Shown here: piece after piece, positions 53,095-63,073 of the stretch
Layout: every line of letters begins with the position of its first letter
Position numbering within the stretch: position 1 is the stretch's first letter
Assembly (NCBI RefSeq): GCF_003594915.1
Contig: NZ_QZCS01000005.1
Coordinates: forward strand, 248,001 to 312,000
Reading direction: 5' to 3'
Length of the DNA stretch: 64,000 nucleotides
DNA from: Enterobacter chuandaensis
GTDB taxonomy: Bacteria; Pseudomonadota; Gammaproteobacteria; Enterobacterales; Enterobacteriaceae
The notes under the pieces: generated by a model
Databases searched by the model: none
Told to the model about the DNA's origin: nothing
Seen by the model: only the letters and a program-made list of their open reading frames with translations
Made by a program: the position numbers and the translations under genes

Positions 53095-53895
53095 ATGCTT
53101 TCACTCCAGGGTTCCCTGCTGATTTTTTCCGATCTGGATGGTTCGTTGCTGGATATTCATACCTATGACTGGCAGCCAGCAATGCCGTGGCTGGACAAAC
53201 TGCAGGATAACCAGGTGCCGGTTATTCTTTGCAGCAGCAAGAGCGCGGCGGAGATGCTGGATATCCAGCAGGATCTCGGTCTGGAAGGGTTACCGTTTAT
53301 CGCTGAGAATGGCGCGGTTATTCAGCCGGACGTGCGCTGGGAGAGGGAACAACGCCATATCAGAGGCATGACGCACGAGCAGATTCGTCCGCGTATCGAG
53401 CACCTCCGCCTGCAGGAGGGATTCAAATTTACCACCTTTGACGACGTGGACGAACGCATCATCAGCGAATGGACGGGACTGACGCGCTACCGTGCGGCGC
53501 TTGCACGCAAGCATGAGGCTTCCGTCACGCTCATCTGGCGCGATACCGATGAAGCAATGGCCCGATTTGAAGAGGCACTGGCGCAAAGTGGCCTGAAATG
53601 CCTGCAGGGTGCCCGCTTCTGGCATATTCTCGATGCCCGCTGCGGCAAGGACGTGGCGGTTAACTGGCTGACTGAACAATACCGTGAGCGGGAGAATATC
53701 GAACCGACCACCCTGGGACTCGGCGACGGCCCGAACGATGCGCCGCTGCTGGACAGCGTGGACTTTGCGGTGGTGATCAAAGGGCTAAACCGCCAGGGCA
53801 TCACATTACGTGACGATAACCCCGACCGGGTCTATCACACCCAACGGCCCGGACCGGTCGGCTGGCAGGAGGGTCTGGATCACTTTTTGTCCTGA
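53095..53895 (+). CDS. yedP: Mannosyl-3-phosphoglycerate phosphatase-related protein YedP
   Basis: HAD-superfamily hydrolase of 266 residues. Motif I is [10 protein letters not shown] near residue 13 and the C-terminal motif is [14 protein letters not shown] near 218, with SLDF-type lysine region between. The family includes mannosyl-3-phosphoglycerate phosphatase; real substrate is unproven and no mannosylglycerate synthase is nearby. ATG 53095 follows GGGAG. Its 3' end overlaps dgcQ on the other strand by 16 bp. Confidence 0.9.
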   Translation: MLSLQGSLLIFSDLDGSLLDIHTYDWQPAMPWLDKLQDNQVPVILCSSKSAAEMLDIQQDLGLEGLPFIAENGAVIQPDVRWEREQRHIRGMTHEQIRPRIEHLRLQEGFKFTTFDDVDERIISEWTGLTRYRAALARKHEASVTLIWRDTDEAMARFEEALAQSGLKCLQGARFWHILDARCGKDVAVNWLTEQYRERENIEPTTLGLGDGPNDAPLLDSVDFAVVIKGLNRQGITLRDDNPDRVYHTQRPGPVGWQEGLDHFLS

Positions 53896-55586
53896 TCGTT
53901 CCAGACAACCCGGTTACGCCCGCCCTGCTTCGCTTTGTACAACCGGGCGTCCGCAACAGACTGCTGCTGTTCAAAATCGTAGTTTTCTTTTTCCTGCGCG
54001 CTGCTAACGCCGAGTGACGCGCTGATGCGCAGGGTCGTGCTCTTCTTCACCAGTATTTCCTTACTGTTGATTCGGCATCGAATACTGTCCGCAATCACTC
54101 TTGCCTCCTCAAGACCGATTCCCGGCAGGACGACGCAAAACTCTTCGCCCCCCACGCGACCGGCCACGTCGTTTTTACGCAACGCGCTGGCAATCAGCCC
54201 TGCCGTGTGGGAAAGCACCTTATCACCGGCCTGATGGCCGTACTGGTCATTGACGCTTTTAAAATGGTCGAGATCCAACTGAATGACCGAGAACGGCAGC
54301 GACTGCTGATGGCACTTCTCCGCCAGAATTTTCGCGCGTTCAAACAGCGCGCCGCGATTATTCAGGCGGGTTAGCGGGTCGTGCCAGGCCTGCCACTGGA
54401 GCGAATGCTGCAGCGTATACATATTGCTGACCATCCGGCGGATCACCAGCCATGAAATGAGCAGCATCGCGGTAAAGAGCGCCCACAGCAACGCCAGTAC
54501 GATACTGATGCTGCCGAAGTCGCCTTGTACTCCTTCCTGCAGAGTATGGACCCGCAAAACCAGGCCATCAAAGTGATCGAGCCGCTGCCAGCTGATGAAC
54601 CGGCTGCCGAGGCGGATGCCGCCGCCGGTATCGTTCTCGATCGCCTGCGCAATCTGCGCGATTTCGCGTTCATCGAAATGGTTCACCTGGTTATCTGTCT
54701 TTTCAGAGGTGGCAATCATATTAAGCCGGGAGTCGTACAGCTGATACTCGCCCTCCGTCCGGTCGTCCGTCGCCTCTGCCAGCAGGCGTTGCATCGTATT
54801 CAGCGAAAAGTCCATCGCCACCACGCCATACCAGTAGCGATTGAAATAGATAGGAACGCTGGCGGTGATTATCCGCTCGTCACCGGTCCAGGATGACGGC
54901 GTGGAGATAAACCAGCGCACCGCGCGGGCGCGATTGTTACGTTCTGACTGCTGGGTAAACCAGGACTGCGTGACCTGGTGATAATAGCGGGGAATAATAT
55001 CACTCGCCTCTGTCAGCTCGTCCGTTGAAAGATAAAACCCGGCGCGTGAAACGTAGATAACCCGCGATTCGCTATGCCTGTTCGACGCCGCCAGCCTGAG
55101 CAGATAGCCCACCTCAAGCGCGGCCGAAATTTCATTGCTGATGTGCTCAGGATCCCGGTTCAGAAGCGAGGTTTTTTCGACAAACGCGTCCGAGACACCG
55201 TTAATGGGAAGGGTTCGTTTTTTATCAACGAAAAGCTGCCAGGTAGGGCGCATGCGGACTGCGTTAAAGTGCGACACCGCATCGTGCATAACATCAAACG
55301 CCAGCGGCGTCTGTAGCGCATCGCGCATGCTCTGGCGAAATAACAGCATCTTATCCACACTGTACTGCAGCTGCCTGTCCAGCGAGCTGGCCACGGTTTC
55401 CAGGTGGTTGCGCTGGCTGGAGATATACGCCTCTTCGAGGACAACCACTTCACGCCAGGTCAGGAGGGTGGAAAACACCAGAACAACGATAAAACAGAGG
55501 TTAACAATCAAACCCGGATTGCTACGCTTATGCAGCCATTGCAGAAAAGATCGTCTTACAACAAAGGTACCGCGCTGCACACACAC
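53880..55586 (-). CDS. dgcQ: Diguanylate cyclase DgcQ
   Basis: Membrane-bound GGDEF protein of 568 residues, formerly YedQ. One membrane segment lies near residues 26-48 and another near 370-395, with a large periplasmic sensor (CHASE7-like) between. The C-terminal cyclase domain has an intact active-site GGEEF at residues 479-483 and an inhibitory RxxD (RKND) five residues before it. It makes c-di-GMP and so promotes sessility. The first Met is in doubt; the conserved part begins at about residue 23 ([14 protein letters not shown]). Confidence 0.93.
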   Translation of the reverse strand: MCVQRGTFVVRRSFLQWLHKRSNPGLIVNLCFIVVLVFSTLLTWREVVVLEEAYISSQRNHLETVASSLDRQLQYSVDKMLLFRQSMRDALQTPLAFDVMHDAVSHFNAVRMRPTWQLFVDKKRTLPINGVSDAFVEKTSLLNRDPEHISNEISAALEVGYLLRLAASNRHSESRVIYVSRAGFYLSTDELTEASDIIPRYYHQVTQSWFTQQSERNNRARAVRWFISTPSSWTGDERIITASVPIYFNRYWYGVVAMDFSLNTMQRLLAEATDDRTEGEYQLYDSRLNMIATSEKTDNQVNHFDEREIAQIAQAIENDTGGGIRLGSRFISWQRLDHFDGLVLRVHTLQEGVQGDFGSISIVLALLWALFTAMLLISWLVIRRMVSNMYTLQHSLQWQAWHDPLTRLNNRGALFERAKILAEKCHQQSLPFSVIQLDLDHFKSVNDQYGHQAGDKVLSHTAGLIASALRKNDVAGRVGGEEFCVVLPGIGLEEARVIADSIRCRINSKEILVKKSTTLRISASLGVSSAQEKENYDFEQQQSVADARLYKAKQGGRNRVVWNDQDKK

Positions 55587-55624
55587 TCCCTGATTACTGC
55601 CTTACACCCGGTATTTCAGGTAAA

Positions 55625-55647
55625 AACGCCCGGCAAAGCCGGGCGTT
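55625..55647 (-). terminator. Terminator of yodC
   Basis: AACGCCCGGC and GCCGGGCGTT, a 10-bp perfect stem with a 3-nt loop, then TTTTA on the minus strand. Confidence 0.85.
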
Positions 55648-55653
55648 ATGTGA

Positions 55654-55836
55654 TTAAGCCTGATCGTGCTTGCGCTGGCCGTCACCCGGCTGAAGCTCAT
55701 CTTCACGAAAGGCTTCCCGCTTAATGCTATAACCGTCATGCCACCGACATTCCACCATTCCGCTGGAATACCCGGTGACAATCATCCGCGGGCCGCCCTT
55801 CTTAGGCTTAACTTCATCACTGACCAAAAAGACCAT
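55654..55836 (-). CDS. yodC: YodC family protein (DUF2158)
   Basis: 60-residue small protein, MVFLVSDEVKPKKGGPRMIVTG with a short DUF2158-type SH3-like fold expected (VECRWHDG). E. coli YodC has the same start. Function unknown. It lies between dgcQ and yedI, with AGGCAGG upstream. Confidence 0.85.
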   Translation of the reverse strand: MVFLVSDEVKPKKGGPRMIVTGYSSGMVECRWHDGYSIKREAFREDELQPGDGQRKHDQA

Positions 55837-55914
55837 ACCTGCCTCCTGTATCAGGGTGAAACTGTTTCAATTTAGACGAGGAATGGTCTTTTTGCACCCT
55901 GAGACGGGTAACAA

Positions 55915-56826
55915 TTAGTGCGCTGTGCCGCGCATTTTTTCGATCAGTTTCACCGCCGCCACCACGATAGCGCCAACGATAAAGCCCAGCACCAGATTAA
56001 GCAGCGTGGGCAGAATGGCTGCCACCACGCTCCCCTGCGCCGAGGCGAAATGTTCGATGGCATGATGAAGCGGAGCAATGCCGTGGACCACAATGCCGCC
56101 GCCCACGAGGAACATCGCCAGGGTACCCACCACGGACAAGCTCTTCATCAGCCACGGTGCCAGCGTCAGTAAGCCTTTGCCGATGCCTTTAGCCACCGCG
56201 CTGGATTTCTCCTCCAGCCAGTAGCCGATATCATCCAGCTTCACGATCAGCCCGACCAGGCCGTAAACGCCCACCGTGACCAGAATGGCGATCCCGGAGA
56301 GGATCAGCACCTGATTCAAAAGCGGCGCATCGGAGACAATGCCCAGCGTAATGGCGACAATTTCAGCCGACAGAATAAAGTCGGTGCGAATGGCGCCTTT
56401 GATTTTATCGCGCTCGACAACTTTCGGATCCTGCGCGGCCAGCGCTTCAAGGCGCTGCTGGCGCATCTCCGGCGTGTCCTTCTGCTTGCGCGAGCTCAAA
56501 GAGTGCAGCACCTTCTCAACGCCTTCGAAGCATAAAAATGCCCCGCCAATCATCAGCAGCGGCGTGATGGCCCAGGGAATAAATGCGCTGATCAGCAGCG
56601 CCAGCGGCACCAGGATCACCTTATTCAGGAACGAGCCTTTCGCCACGCCCCACACCACGGGCAGTTCACGGTTAGCCCTGACCCCACTCACCTGCTGCGC
56701 GTTAAGCGAGAGATCGTCCCCCAGCACGCCTGCGGTTTTCTTCGCCGCCAGTTTCCCCATCATGGAAATATCGTCCAGTAAGGTGGCAATATCATCCAGC
56801 AATGTTAATAAGCTACTTCCTGCCAA
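55915..56826 (-). CDS. yedI: YedI, DUF808 inner-membrane protein
   Basis: 303-residue membrane protein with several hydrophobic segments and the family core [45 protein letters not shown] (split). In E. coli the protein begins MAILAGSS; here the Met position is ATC, so I propose TTG at 56826, with AAGGA 7 nt upstream, starting MAGSSLL. An ATT or a far-upstream start (56898) are less likely. Function unknown. Confidence 0.85.
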   Translation of the reverse strand: MAGSSLLTLLDDIATLLDDISMMGKLAAKKTAGVLGDDLSLNAQQVSGVRANRELPVVWGVAKGSFLNKVILVPLALLISAFIPWAITPLLMIGGAFLCFEGVEKVLHSLSSRKQKDTPEMRQQRLEALAAQDPKVVERDKIKGAIRTDFILSAEIVAITLGIVSDAPLLNQVLILSGIAILVTVGVYGLVGLIVKLDDIGYWLEEKSSAVAKGIGKGLLTLAPWLMKSLSVVGTLAMFLVGGGIVVHGIAPLHHAIEHFASAQGSVVAAILPTLLNLVLGFIVGAIVVAAVKLIEKMRGTAH

Positions 56827-57004
56827 AATCGTGATCCTTCTTTTTTTGGTAATTAAGTGAATAGTATGGAGCAAAAGCGCAAACGCGGAAACAGGCACCT
56901 CGCGTCAACAAAAATTTCACATCACCGACACAACTAAAGGGCTCGCCAGCGCGATAGTTTTCGCGTTTACTATCAGCGACCTTTTTATTTCGTCGTGAGG
57001 GATT

Positions 57005-57919
57005 ATGCGTTTCCGGCAATTGCTACCGCTTATTGGGGCACTTTTTTCGCTGTATATCATCTGGGGTTCAACCTACTTTGTCATTCGCATCGGCGTGGAA
57101 AGCTGGCCGCCGCTGCTGATGGCGGGCATTCGTTTCCTCTCGGCGGGCGTGTTGCTGCTGGCCTTCCTGCTGCTGCGCGGGCATAAGCTTCCTCCACTTC
57201 GCCCGATGCTGAATGCCGCCCTGATCGGCCTGCTGCTGCTGGCGGTGGGGAATGGCTTTGTGACCATTGCCGAGCACCAGAACGTACCGTCTGGGATCGC
57301 CGCCGTGGTCGTTGCTACCGTACCGCTGTTTACCCTCTGCTTCAGCCGTCTTTTCGGCATCCGCACCCGCAAGCTGGAGTGGCTGGGGATTGGCATCGGC
57401 CTTGCCGGCATTATTCTCCTCAACAGCGGCGGTAACCTGAGCGGGAATCCGTGGGGCGCTGTGATTATCCTTATCGGCTCGATGAGCTGGGCGTTTGGCT
57501 CCGTATACGGGTCACGCATCGAACTGCCGAGCGGCATGATGGCGGGGGCAATAGAGATGCTCGCTGCGGGAATAGTGCTGCTGCTGGCCTCCGCACTGAC
57601 GGGAGAAAAGCTGGCTACCCTGCCGCCGCTGTCGGGCTTCCTGGCGGTAGGCTACCTGGCGTTGTTTGGCTCAATCATCGCCATTAACGCCTACATGTTC
57701 CTGATCCGCAACGTTTCTCCGGCGGTCGCCACCAGCTACGCCTACGTTAACCCGGTCGTGGCCGTGCTGCTCGGCACCGGGCTTGGCGGTGAAACGCTCT
57801 CTCCGGTTGAGTGGTTAGCTTTGGGGGTGATTGTTTTTGCCGTCGTACTGGTGACCTTAGGCAAATATTTGCTGCCGGCAAAACCTGTTGTTACGCCTTG
57901 CGAGGTGGAGAAACCGTAA
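57005..57919 (+). CDS. yedA: EamA-family exporter YedA
   Basis: 304-residue inner-membrane protein with ten hydrophobic segments in two EamA repeats. The repeats contain WGSTYFVIRIGVESWPPLLMAGIRFL (split) near the start and MFLIRNVSPAVATSYAYVNPVVAVLLG (split) in the second half. The family exports metabolites; substrate is unknown. Its 3' end overlaps vsr on the other strand by 29 bp. Confidence 0.9.
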   Translation: MRFRQLLPLIGALFSLYIIWGSTYFVIRIGVESWPPLLMAGIRFLSAGVLLLAFLLLRGHKLPPLRPMLNAALIGLLLLAVGNGFVTIAEHQNVPSGIAAVVVATVPLFTLCFSRLFGIRTRKLEWLGIGIGLAGIILLNSGGNLSGNPWGAVIILIGSMSWAFGSVYGSRIELPSGMMAGAIEMLAAGIVLLLASALTGEKLATLPPLSGFLAVGYLALFGSIIAINAYMFLIRNVSPAVATSYAYVNPVVAVLLGTGLGGETLSPVEWLALGVIVFAVVLVTLGKYLLPAKPVVTPCEVEKP

Positions 57920-58382
57920 ACGGGTGAATTCCATGGGTGTCGATCTGCGCGGTTTCACCGCCGCCGCAGATCCACTCTTCCAGCCGTTCGCTCAGATCGG
58001 CATCGTTCAGCTTTAACCGCCCTCTCAGCGCGCACTCCCAGACGATCAACACTCGCCAGCCCTGCGCGACAAGCGTGGCGAGATCCCGCGCGTCGCGCTC
58101 AACGTTCTTGCCAATCTTCCCCAGCCAGAAATCGGTGCGCGTCGCCGGGACTTTAAACAGGTAGCAGTCGTGATGATGCCAGAAACAGCCGTGGGTGAAG
58201 ATAATGCACTGATACGCGTCGATGACGAAATCCGGGCGGCCCGCAAGCGCGGGATCCTGCACGCGAAAGTCAAAGCCCGCCTGCGTCAGAAGCCCGGCCA
58301 GACGCTTTTCAATGGCGGTATCACGCGTGCCGATGGCACGCATGTTTTTGCTGCGCGTGGCCTTATCGTGAACGTCCGTCAT
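57891..58382 (-). CDS. vsr: Very-short-patch repair endonuclease Vsr
   Basis: Endonuclease that nicks next to T:G mismatches arising from deamination of Dcm-methylated cytosine; 163 residues. It has [20 protein letters not shown] at the start, [24 protein letters not shown] (split) with the zinc/metal cluster, and WECALRG. The ATG at 58382 overlaps the end of dcm by 20 bp, the arrangement known in E. coli. The upstream open extension is an ORF artefact in dcm. Confidence 0.96.
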   Translation of the reverse strand: MTDVHDKATRSKNMRAIGTRDTAIEKRLAGLLTQAGFDFRVQDPALAGRPDFVIDAYQCIIFTHGCFWHHHDCYLFKVPATRTDFWLGKIGKNVERDARDLATLVAQGWRVLIVWECALRGRLKLNDADLSERLEEWICGGGETAQIDTHGIHPFTVSPPRKA

Positions 58383-59796
58383 TGACGGCCTCACTCTGGC
58401 GTAGCGCCACCGCCTGTTTGATGCGCGGAGCCAGCAGTTTTGCCACCGCCGCAAACGCGGGCACCACCACCGAGTTACCAAACTGACGATAGGCCTGGGT
58501 GTCCGAAACCGGAATGCGGAAGCGGTAGCCCTGCGGCGTTTCAAAGCCCATCAGACGGGCGCACTCGCGCGGCGTCAGGCGTCGCGGACGGTGACGCTGA
58601 TTGTGCGGATCGTCGAAATTCTTCTCGCCCAGCGCTTTATCCCAGCCTCTGTCGATCAGGATCTCTGCCCCGTCCTTATAGTAGCGAGCGGACAACGTAC
58701 GGGCCACGCTGTGCGGATCGTTTGGGTTCACCATGCCAAACCCGAAGCCGTTGCCTTTCGCCTGATGCTTTTTGGCATAGCGATAGAGGTATTTCCACAG
58801 GATTGGGGTAAGAATAAATTTCGCGTCGACCACCGGCTCCAGCAGGTCGGCAATCGTGGGACGGCGCTCGGGGTATAAGGAGGGAATATCCCGCAGGGTG
58901 AAATCCCCCTTCAGATTGAGATCGCGGCGGAAACCGACCAGCACAATACGCTCGCGATGCTGAGGCAGGAAATGTTTCCCGTCGATAATTTTCGGGTCAT
59001 CCGCACCCATAGCCTCTGAATCGGCTACGTCATAGCCCAGCTCGTCCAGCGTTTGCATGATAATGCGGAAGGTTTTTCCACCGTCGTGGCTCTTTAAATT
59101 TTTGACGTTTTCCAGCACAAAAATCGCCGGACGGCGGGCGTCAATGATACGGGCGACGTCAAAAAACAGCGTTCCCTGCGTATCGCAGGCGAAACCGTGG
59201 GCGCGTCCAAGGGCATTCTTTTTGGAGACGCCGGCCAGCGAGAAAGGCTGGCACGGGAAGCCGGCCAGCAGCACGTCATGCGCCGGAATCGTCTGGCGAA
59301 TGTGCTCCGCGGCTTGTTCATCCGTGACGCCGCTTTTATGGCTCAGGGTAACGTCGCGGATATCGGCGTTGAAATGATGTTCATGCGGATCGCAGTACCA
59401 GTTCGCTTTATAGGTGCGTACCGCATGTTTGTTCCACTCGCTGGTAAAAACGCACTGACCGCCGATGGCTTCAAAACCGTGGCGGATCCCCCCGATGCCG
59501 GCAAACAGATCGATAAAGCGGAAGGCATAGTCCGGGTGAGCGGCAGACGGACGCGGAAGCAGGTTTTGCAGATAGCGAAACTCGCCTTCGCTCAGGCGAC
59601 GCCCTGCCCGCTCGCTGGTCAGCAGTCGCTTAAGGATGGCCGGGCTCCAGTGGCTCTCGCCGTGCGCCGCCAGCTGGTTTGCCAGCGTCTTAGCATCATA
59701 AATGTCCAGCAGCTGGCGCAGCAATGCCTGCACCGTTGCCGTTGACTTCTCAGCCTGCTCAGGCGCGGGCTCTGTCACTGATCGATTTTCCTGCAT
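58363..59796 (-). CDS. dcm: DNA cytosine methyltransferase Dcm
   Basis: C5-cytosine methyltransferase of 477 residues; E. coli Dcm methylates CCWGG. Motif I is [14 protein letters not shown] near residue 95, motif [14 protein letters not shown] has the catalytic Cys, motif VI is FVLENVKNL, motif [14 protein letters not shown] and motif [10 protein letters not shown]. It is upstream of and overlapping vsr. No cognate restriction gene is next to it, so it is a solitary methylase. Confidence 0.97.
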   Translation of the reverse strand: MQENRSVTEPAPEQAEKSTATVQALLRQLLDIYDAKTLANQLAAHGESHWSPAILKRLLTSERAGRRLSEGEFRYLQNLLPRPSAAHPDYAFRFIDLFAGIGGIRHGFEAIGGQCVFTSEWNKHAVRTYKANWYCDPHEHHFNADIRDVTLSHKSGVTDEQAAEHIRQTIPAHDVLLAGFPCQPFSLAGVSKKNALGRAHGFACDTQGTLFFDVARIIDARRPAIFVLENVKNLKSHDGGKTFRIIMQTLDELGYDVADSEAMGADDPKIIDGKHFLPQHRERIVLVGFRRDLNLKGDFTLRDIPSLYPERRPTIADLLEPVVDAKFILTPILWKYLYRYAKKHQAKGNGFGFGMVNPNDPHSVARTLSARYYKDGAEILIDRGWDKALGEKNFDDPHNQRHRPRRLTPRECARLMGFETPQGYRFRIPVSDTQAYRQFGNSVVVPAFAAVAKLLAPRIKQAVALRQSEAVNDGRSR

Positions 59797-59839
59797 TCTT
59801 TTAACCGGGCTATAAAGACTGGAAACAGATTACCACAGT

Positions 59840-60541
59840 TCACTTGTGCAAACTGCGACGGAAGCGGTGTTGAATCTGGCTATCCAGCCCGATGCAGTCG
59901 CCCTGTAATTCGGCACTGAGTTTCGCCATAAACTGAATCAGGAAATCGGCGTTGTGCTGCGCGAGCTCGCGCCCGACGTCCGTTTGCATTGTATCAGGCA
60001 AGCGCAGCAGCTTAGTCTGAAAATGGTCGAGAGCGAACGCCCTGTCGTCAAGCGGGCGTGCATCGGCAAACGGATCGTCCGCGTCAAACAGCGGCACCCC
60101 CAGCGCGCCTGAGACGGCAAACACGCGCGCCAGGCCGATCGCCCCCAGAGCTTCCAGGCGGTCTGCATCCTGCACTATTTTGGCTTCCATACTCTGCGGC
60201 GTAATTCCGGCGCTAAAGCTGTGCGCCTCAATAGCATGTTCTACGGCGGCATAGCTTTCTGACGGGAAATCGGGGAAATCGCGGTACAGAATGTCGCGCG
60301 TTCTGCGCGCCGCCAGGCGGGATGACTGCCCGCGTTCAGGATGGTTTTTCGGCAGGCTGACGATGTCATGAAAGTAGCAGGCGGTGAGGATCGTTAGCGG
60401 GTCGACCTGATGATGAACCATCATTTTCTGCGCCGTCATCCAGACGCGGCGGAAATGTGACACATCGTGCGCAGTGTCGTCGGTCGTGTGATGTTCTTTT
60501 AGCCAGGATTCAAAGCGCTGCTGCCACTGTGTGATATCCAT
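59840..60541 (-). CDS. yedJ: HD-domain phosphohydrolase YedJ
   Basis: 233-residue cytoplasmic protein of the HD family. Metal-binding residues are seen as [10 protein letters not shown] near residue 23, CYFHDIV near 57 (His-Asp pair) and [10 protein letters not shown] near 126. ATG 60541 fits E. coli MDLQHW and AGGA spacing; 60544 is an adjacent ATG. Substrate unknown, perhaps a nucleotide. Confidence 0.9.
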   Translation of the reverse strand: MDITQWQQRFESWLKEHHTTDDTAHDVSHFRRVWMTAQKMMVHHQVDPLTILTACYFHDIVSLPKNHPERGQSSRLAARRTRDILYRDFPDFPSESYAAVEHAIEAHSFSAGITPQSMEAKIVQDADRLEALGAIGLARVFAVSGALGVPLFDADDPFADARPLDDRAFALDHFQTKLLRLPDTMQTDVGRELAQHNADFLIQFMAKLSAELQGDCIGLDSQIQHRFRRSLHK

Positions 60542-60544
60542 CAT

Positions 60545-60825
60545 ATTTTCCTGTGATGAAAATGGAGGGGAATTATAACATAGCCAAATTAAATAAATTT
60601 AAAAATAGAAATTCGAAATACTTAATAATAATTACCCACAATGCATTCAAACAATTAATTCACATGAAAAATAAAGAGAGCAATAGAAATATTTTGCAAT
60701 ATTTTTACTGATTTAATTACATTTATTTTTGAACCAAAATAACAATCCGTAGAATAGTATCAATCGCGTAATTACGGAGGGTGATTACATATATTCATAT
60801 TAATTATCTTTAAAGGGAATATATA
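60545..60825. promoter_or_regulatory. AT-rich porin promoter region
   Basis: 281 bp, strongly AT-rich. TTGAAC (60729-60734) and TAGAAT (60750-60755) with 15-bp spacing are a promoter candidate, and GTAATTAC-N6-TGATTAC lies at 60768-60788. Silenced OmpS-type porin genes are under OmpR/H-NS/LeuO control in Salmonella; no site can be assigned by eye. Confidence 0.45.
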
Positions 60826-61989
60826 ATGAAAAGAAAAGTTCTGGCAATTCTGGTACCCGCGTTCTTAATGGCTGGCGCAGCACATGCGGCTGAAATGTAC
60901 AACAAAAATGGCAACAAAGTTGACCTGTACGGCAAAGTAGACGCGCGTCATACCTTCTCTGACAACCCAGGCGACGACGGCGATGAAACCTATGTCCAGA
61001 TTGGTTTCAAAGGCGAAACGCAGATCACTAACGAGCTGACCGGTTATGGTCAGTGGGAATATAAAACCTACGCTAACGATACCGAAGGCGCCGGTGATAA
61101 ATCCTTTAACCGTCTGGCATACGCTGGCCTGAAATATGGCGAATACGGTTCATTCGACTACGGCCGTAATTACGGCGTCGTATATGACGTAGAAGCCTGG
61201 ACCGATATGCTGCCTGTATTTGGCGGTGACTCTTACACCTGGACCGATAACTTTATGAACGGTCGTGCTAACGGTCTGGCAACCTACCGCAATGCCGATT
61301 TCTTCGGTCTGGTTGAAGGTCTGAACTTCGCGCTGCAGTATCAGGGTGCGAACGAGGGCCAGTATGCTCAGGAAGACCAGGAAGGCACTAAAAACGGTCA
61401 TGATGACGTACGCTTCCAGAACGGCGACGGCTATGGCATGTCTACTTCCTATGACTTCTCCGGCGACCTGTCCGGCCTGAGCCTGGGTGCGGCATACTCT
61501 TCTTCTGACCGTACCAATGCACAAGAAGCTGCGGGCGTAAATAACGCGCGCTTTGCCAGCGGTAAAACCGCAGAAGCATGGACTCTTGGCGCGAAATATG
61601 ATGCCAATAACATCTATCTGGCAATGATGTACGCTGAAACCCGCAACATGACTCCATATGGTGATTATGGAATCGCGGATCAGACCCAGAACTTTGAAGC
61701 AGTAGCACAGTACCAGTTCGACTTCGGCCTGCGTCCATCCCTGGCATGGGTTTACTCCAAGGGTAAAGACATGACTTACCCAGGCAACGCCAGCAATCCT
61801 CAGGGTCAGTCTGGTGACATGGACCTGGTTAACTACATCGACCTGGGTATGACCTACAGCTTTAACAAGAACTTCTCTACCTATGTTGACTACAAAATCA
61901 ACATGCTGGACAACGATGAACGCTTCTATGAAGCAAACGGTATCTCTACCGATGACATCGTTGGCGTGGGTATGACCTACCAGTTCTAA
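60826..61989 (+). CDS. OmpC/OmpF-family porin, OmpS/YedS-like
   Basis: Outer-membrane trimeric porin of 387 residues. Signal peptide [21 protein letters not shown], mature start [16 protein letters not shown], loop 3 with the [15 protein letters not shown] stretch in the PEFGG-type position, and the C-terminal Phe needed for assembly. The location after dcm-yedJ matches Salmonella ompS1 and E. coli yedS, so it is likely that orthologue. It is intact here, whereas yedS is broken in K-12. Confidence 0.9.
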   Translation: MKRKVLAILVPAFLMAGAAHAAEMYNKNGNKVDLYGKVDARHTFSDNPGDDGDETYVQIGFKGETQITNELTGYGQWEYKTYANDTEGAGDKSFNRLAYAGLKYGEYGSFDYGRNYGVVYDVEAWTDMLPVFGGDSYTWTDNFMNGRANGLATYRNADFFGLVEGLNFALQYQGANEGQYAQEDQEGTKNGHDDVRFQNGDGYGMSTSYDFSGDLSGLSLGAAYSSSDRTNAQEAAGVNNARFASGKTAEAWTLGAKYDANNIYLAMMYAETRNMTPYGDYGIADQTQNFEAVAQYQFDFGLRPSLAWVYSKGKDMTYPGNASNPQGQSGDMDLVNYIDLGMTYSFNKNFSTYVDYKINMLDNDERFYEANGISTDDIVGVGMTYQF

Positions 61990-62003
61990 TCGCCATAAAT
62001 ACT

Positions 62004-62028
62004 AAAGCCCGCATTTGCGGGCTTTTTT
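62004..62028 (+). terminator. Terminator of the porin gene
   Basis: AAAGCCCGC and GCGGGCTTT stem with a 4-nt loop, then TTTT; also near the 3' end of the convergent MurQ-like gene. Confidence 0.92.
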
Positions 62029-62044
62029 CATTTCAAGGCTGAGT

Positions 62045-62908
62045 TTACGGCGCTTCCTGCAACGCCACGCGAATAAACCCGTTATTCTGCGCCAGCAGCT
62101 CATGGGCTTTCCACGCATCCAGGCCCGTCAGCACCATCAATACCGCCGTTTTACAGTTATGGTTACAGCTCTGCAGCGCGACTTTTGCCTGCGCCCGGGT
62201 GCATCCCCCCGCCTCCATCACGATGGCGATCTGCCGTTCGGCCCATTTAGTACTGCTTGCCTCAAGATCCACGCGCAGGTTGCTGTAAACGCGTCCGGTG
62301 CGAACGGCCAGCCCGGTGGTAATCATTGAGAGGATCATCTTCTGCGCAATCCCCGCTTTGGTATTGATATAGCCAGCAACCACATCAGCCCCCAGTTCCG
62401 GGGCAATCACCAGGCTTGCCAACTGTGCCGCTTCACTTTGCGCATCGCTGGTAATGACGGCCACCGGCGCCCCCAGCGACCAGGCATGCCGCATCGCTCC
62501 CCAGACCCACGGCGTTTTTCCGCTGACGGTCACCGCCAGCATCATATCGTGTTCAGCAAATTTGATGGCCTGCAGATCAGCGACCCCGCGCTCGTAACTC
62601 CCTTCCCCCTCTCCTGCCGTCACGGCAATCACCGGCGTTTTACCCGGCGCATAGTCATCCGCAGCCTGTTGGGCGACGCAGCCTGACGGGCCTGCGCCGA
62701 CAATCACCAGACGGCCGCCGCGGTTAAGCGTCGCGGCGGCGTTATCCACCACGCGGGCGATCGTTGTTAAACAGGGGGTGATGGCATCAGAAATGCGGGC
62801 ATCTTCCTGGTGAATAACCTTCAGCATGTCCAGCGTGGACAATCTATCAATGTTCATCGTGCTGGCGTGCCGTCTTTCCTTGACCGAACCGGTATGCGTA
62901 ATGCTCAT
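62045..62908 (-). CDS. MurQ-like SIS-domain protein (divergent)
   Basis: 287-residue cytoplasmic protein with a SIS domain related to MurQ N-acetylmuramic acid 6-phosphate etherase. Conserved parts are DRLSTLDMLKVIHQED near residue 21, GGRLVIVGAGPSG (MurQ GAGTSGR) near 64, VSGKTP near 128, the C-terminal CTRAQAKVALQSC and NCKTAVLMVL. The block DASECPPT with the proposed catalytic Glu83 of E. coli MurQ is missing: the loop reads CVAQQAADDYAPG and is about 14 residues shorter. Etherase activity is thus in doubt. ATG 62908 follows AAGGAGG; a longer frame was rejected. MurP and MurR are not adjacent. Confidence 0.75.
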   Translation of the reverse strand: MSITHTGSVKERRHASTMNIDRLSTLDMLKVIHQEDARISDAITPCLTTIARVVDNAAATLNRGGRLVIVGAGPSGCVAQQAADDYAPGKTPVIAVTAGEGEGSYERGVADLQAIKFAEHDMMLAVTVSGKTPWVWGAMRHAWSLGAPVAVITSDAQSEAAQLASLVIAPELGADVVAGYINTKAGIAQKMILSMITTGLAVRTGRVYSNLRVDLEASSTKWAERQIAIVMEAGGCTRAQAKVALQSCNHNCKTAVLMVLTGLDAWKAHELLAQNNGFIRVALQEAP

Positions 62909-63073
62909 AAACAGCCTCCTTATTATGAGTACCCACACACTATAAAGTGTTTTATATGGATGACCTGCGAGTGGGGTCACGAAAAGAAGAGCACATCGAC
63001 GCTTTTACATGGCTTTAAGAAAAGCCCATCATCAGCGATAATCACCCCCTTTCTTAATCATCGCGGAGTGTTG

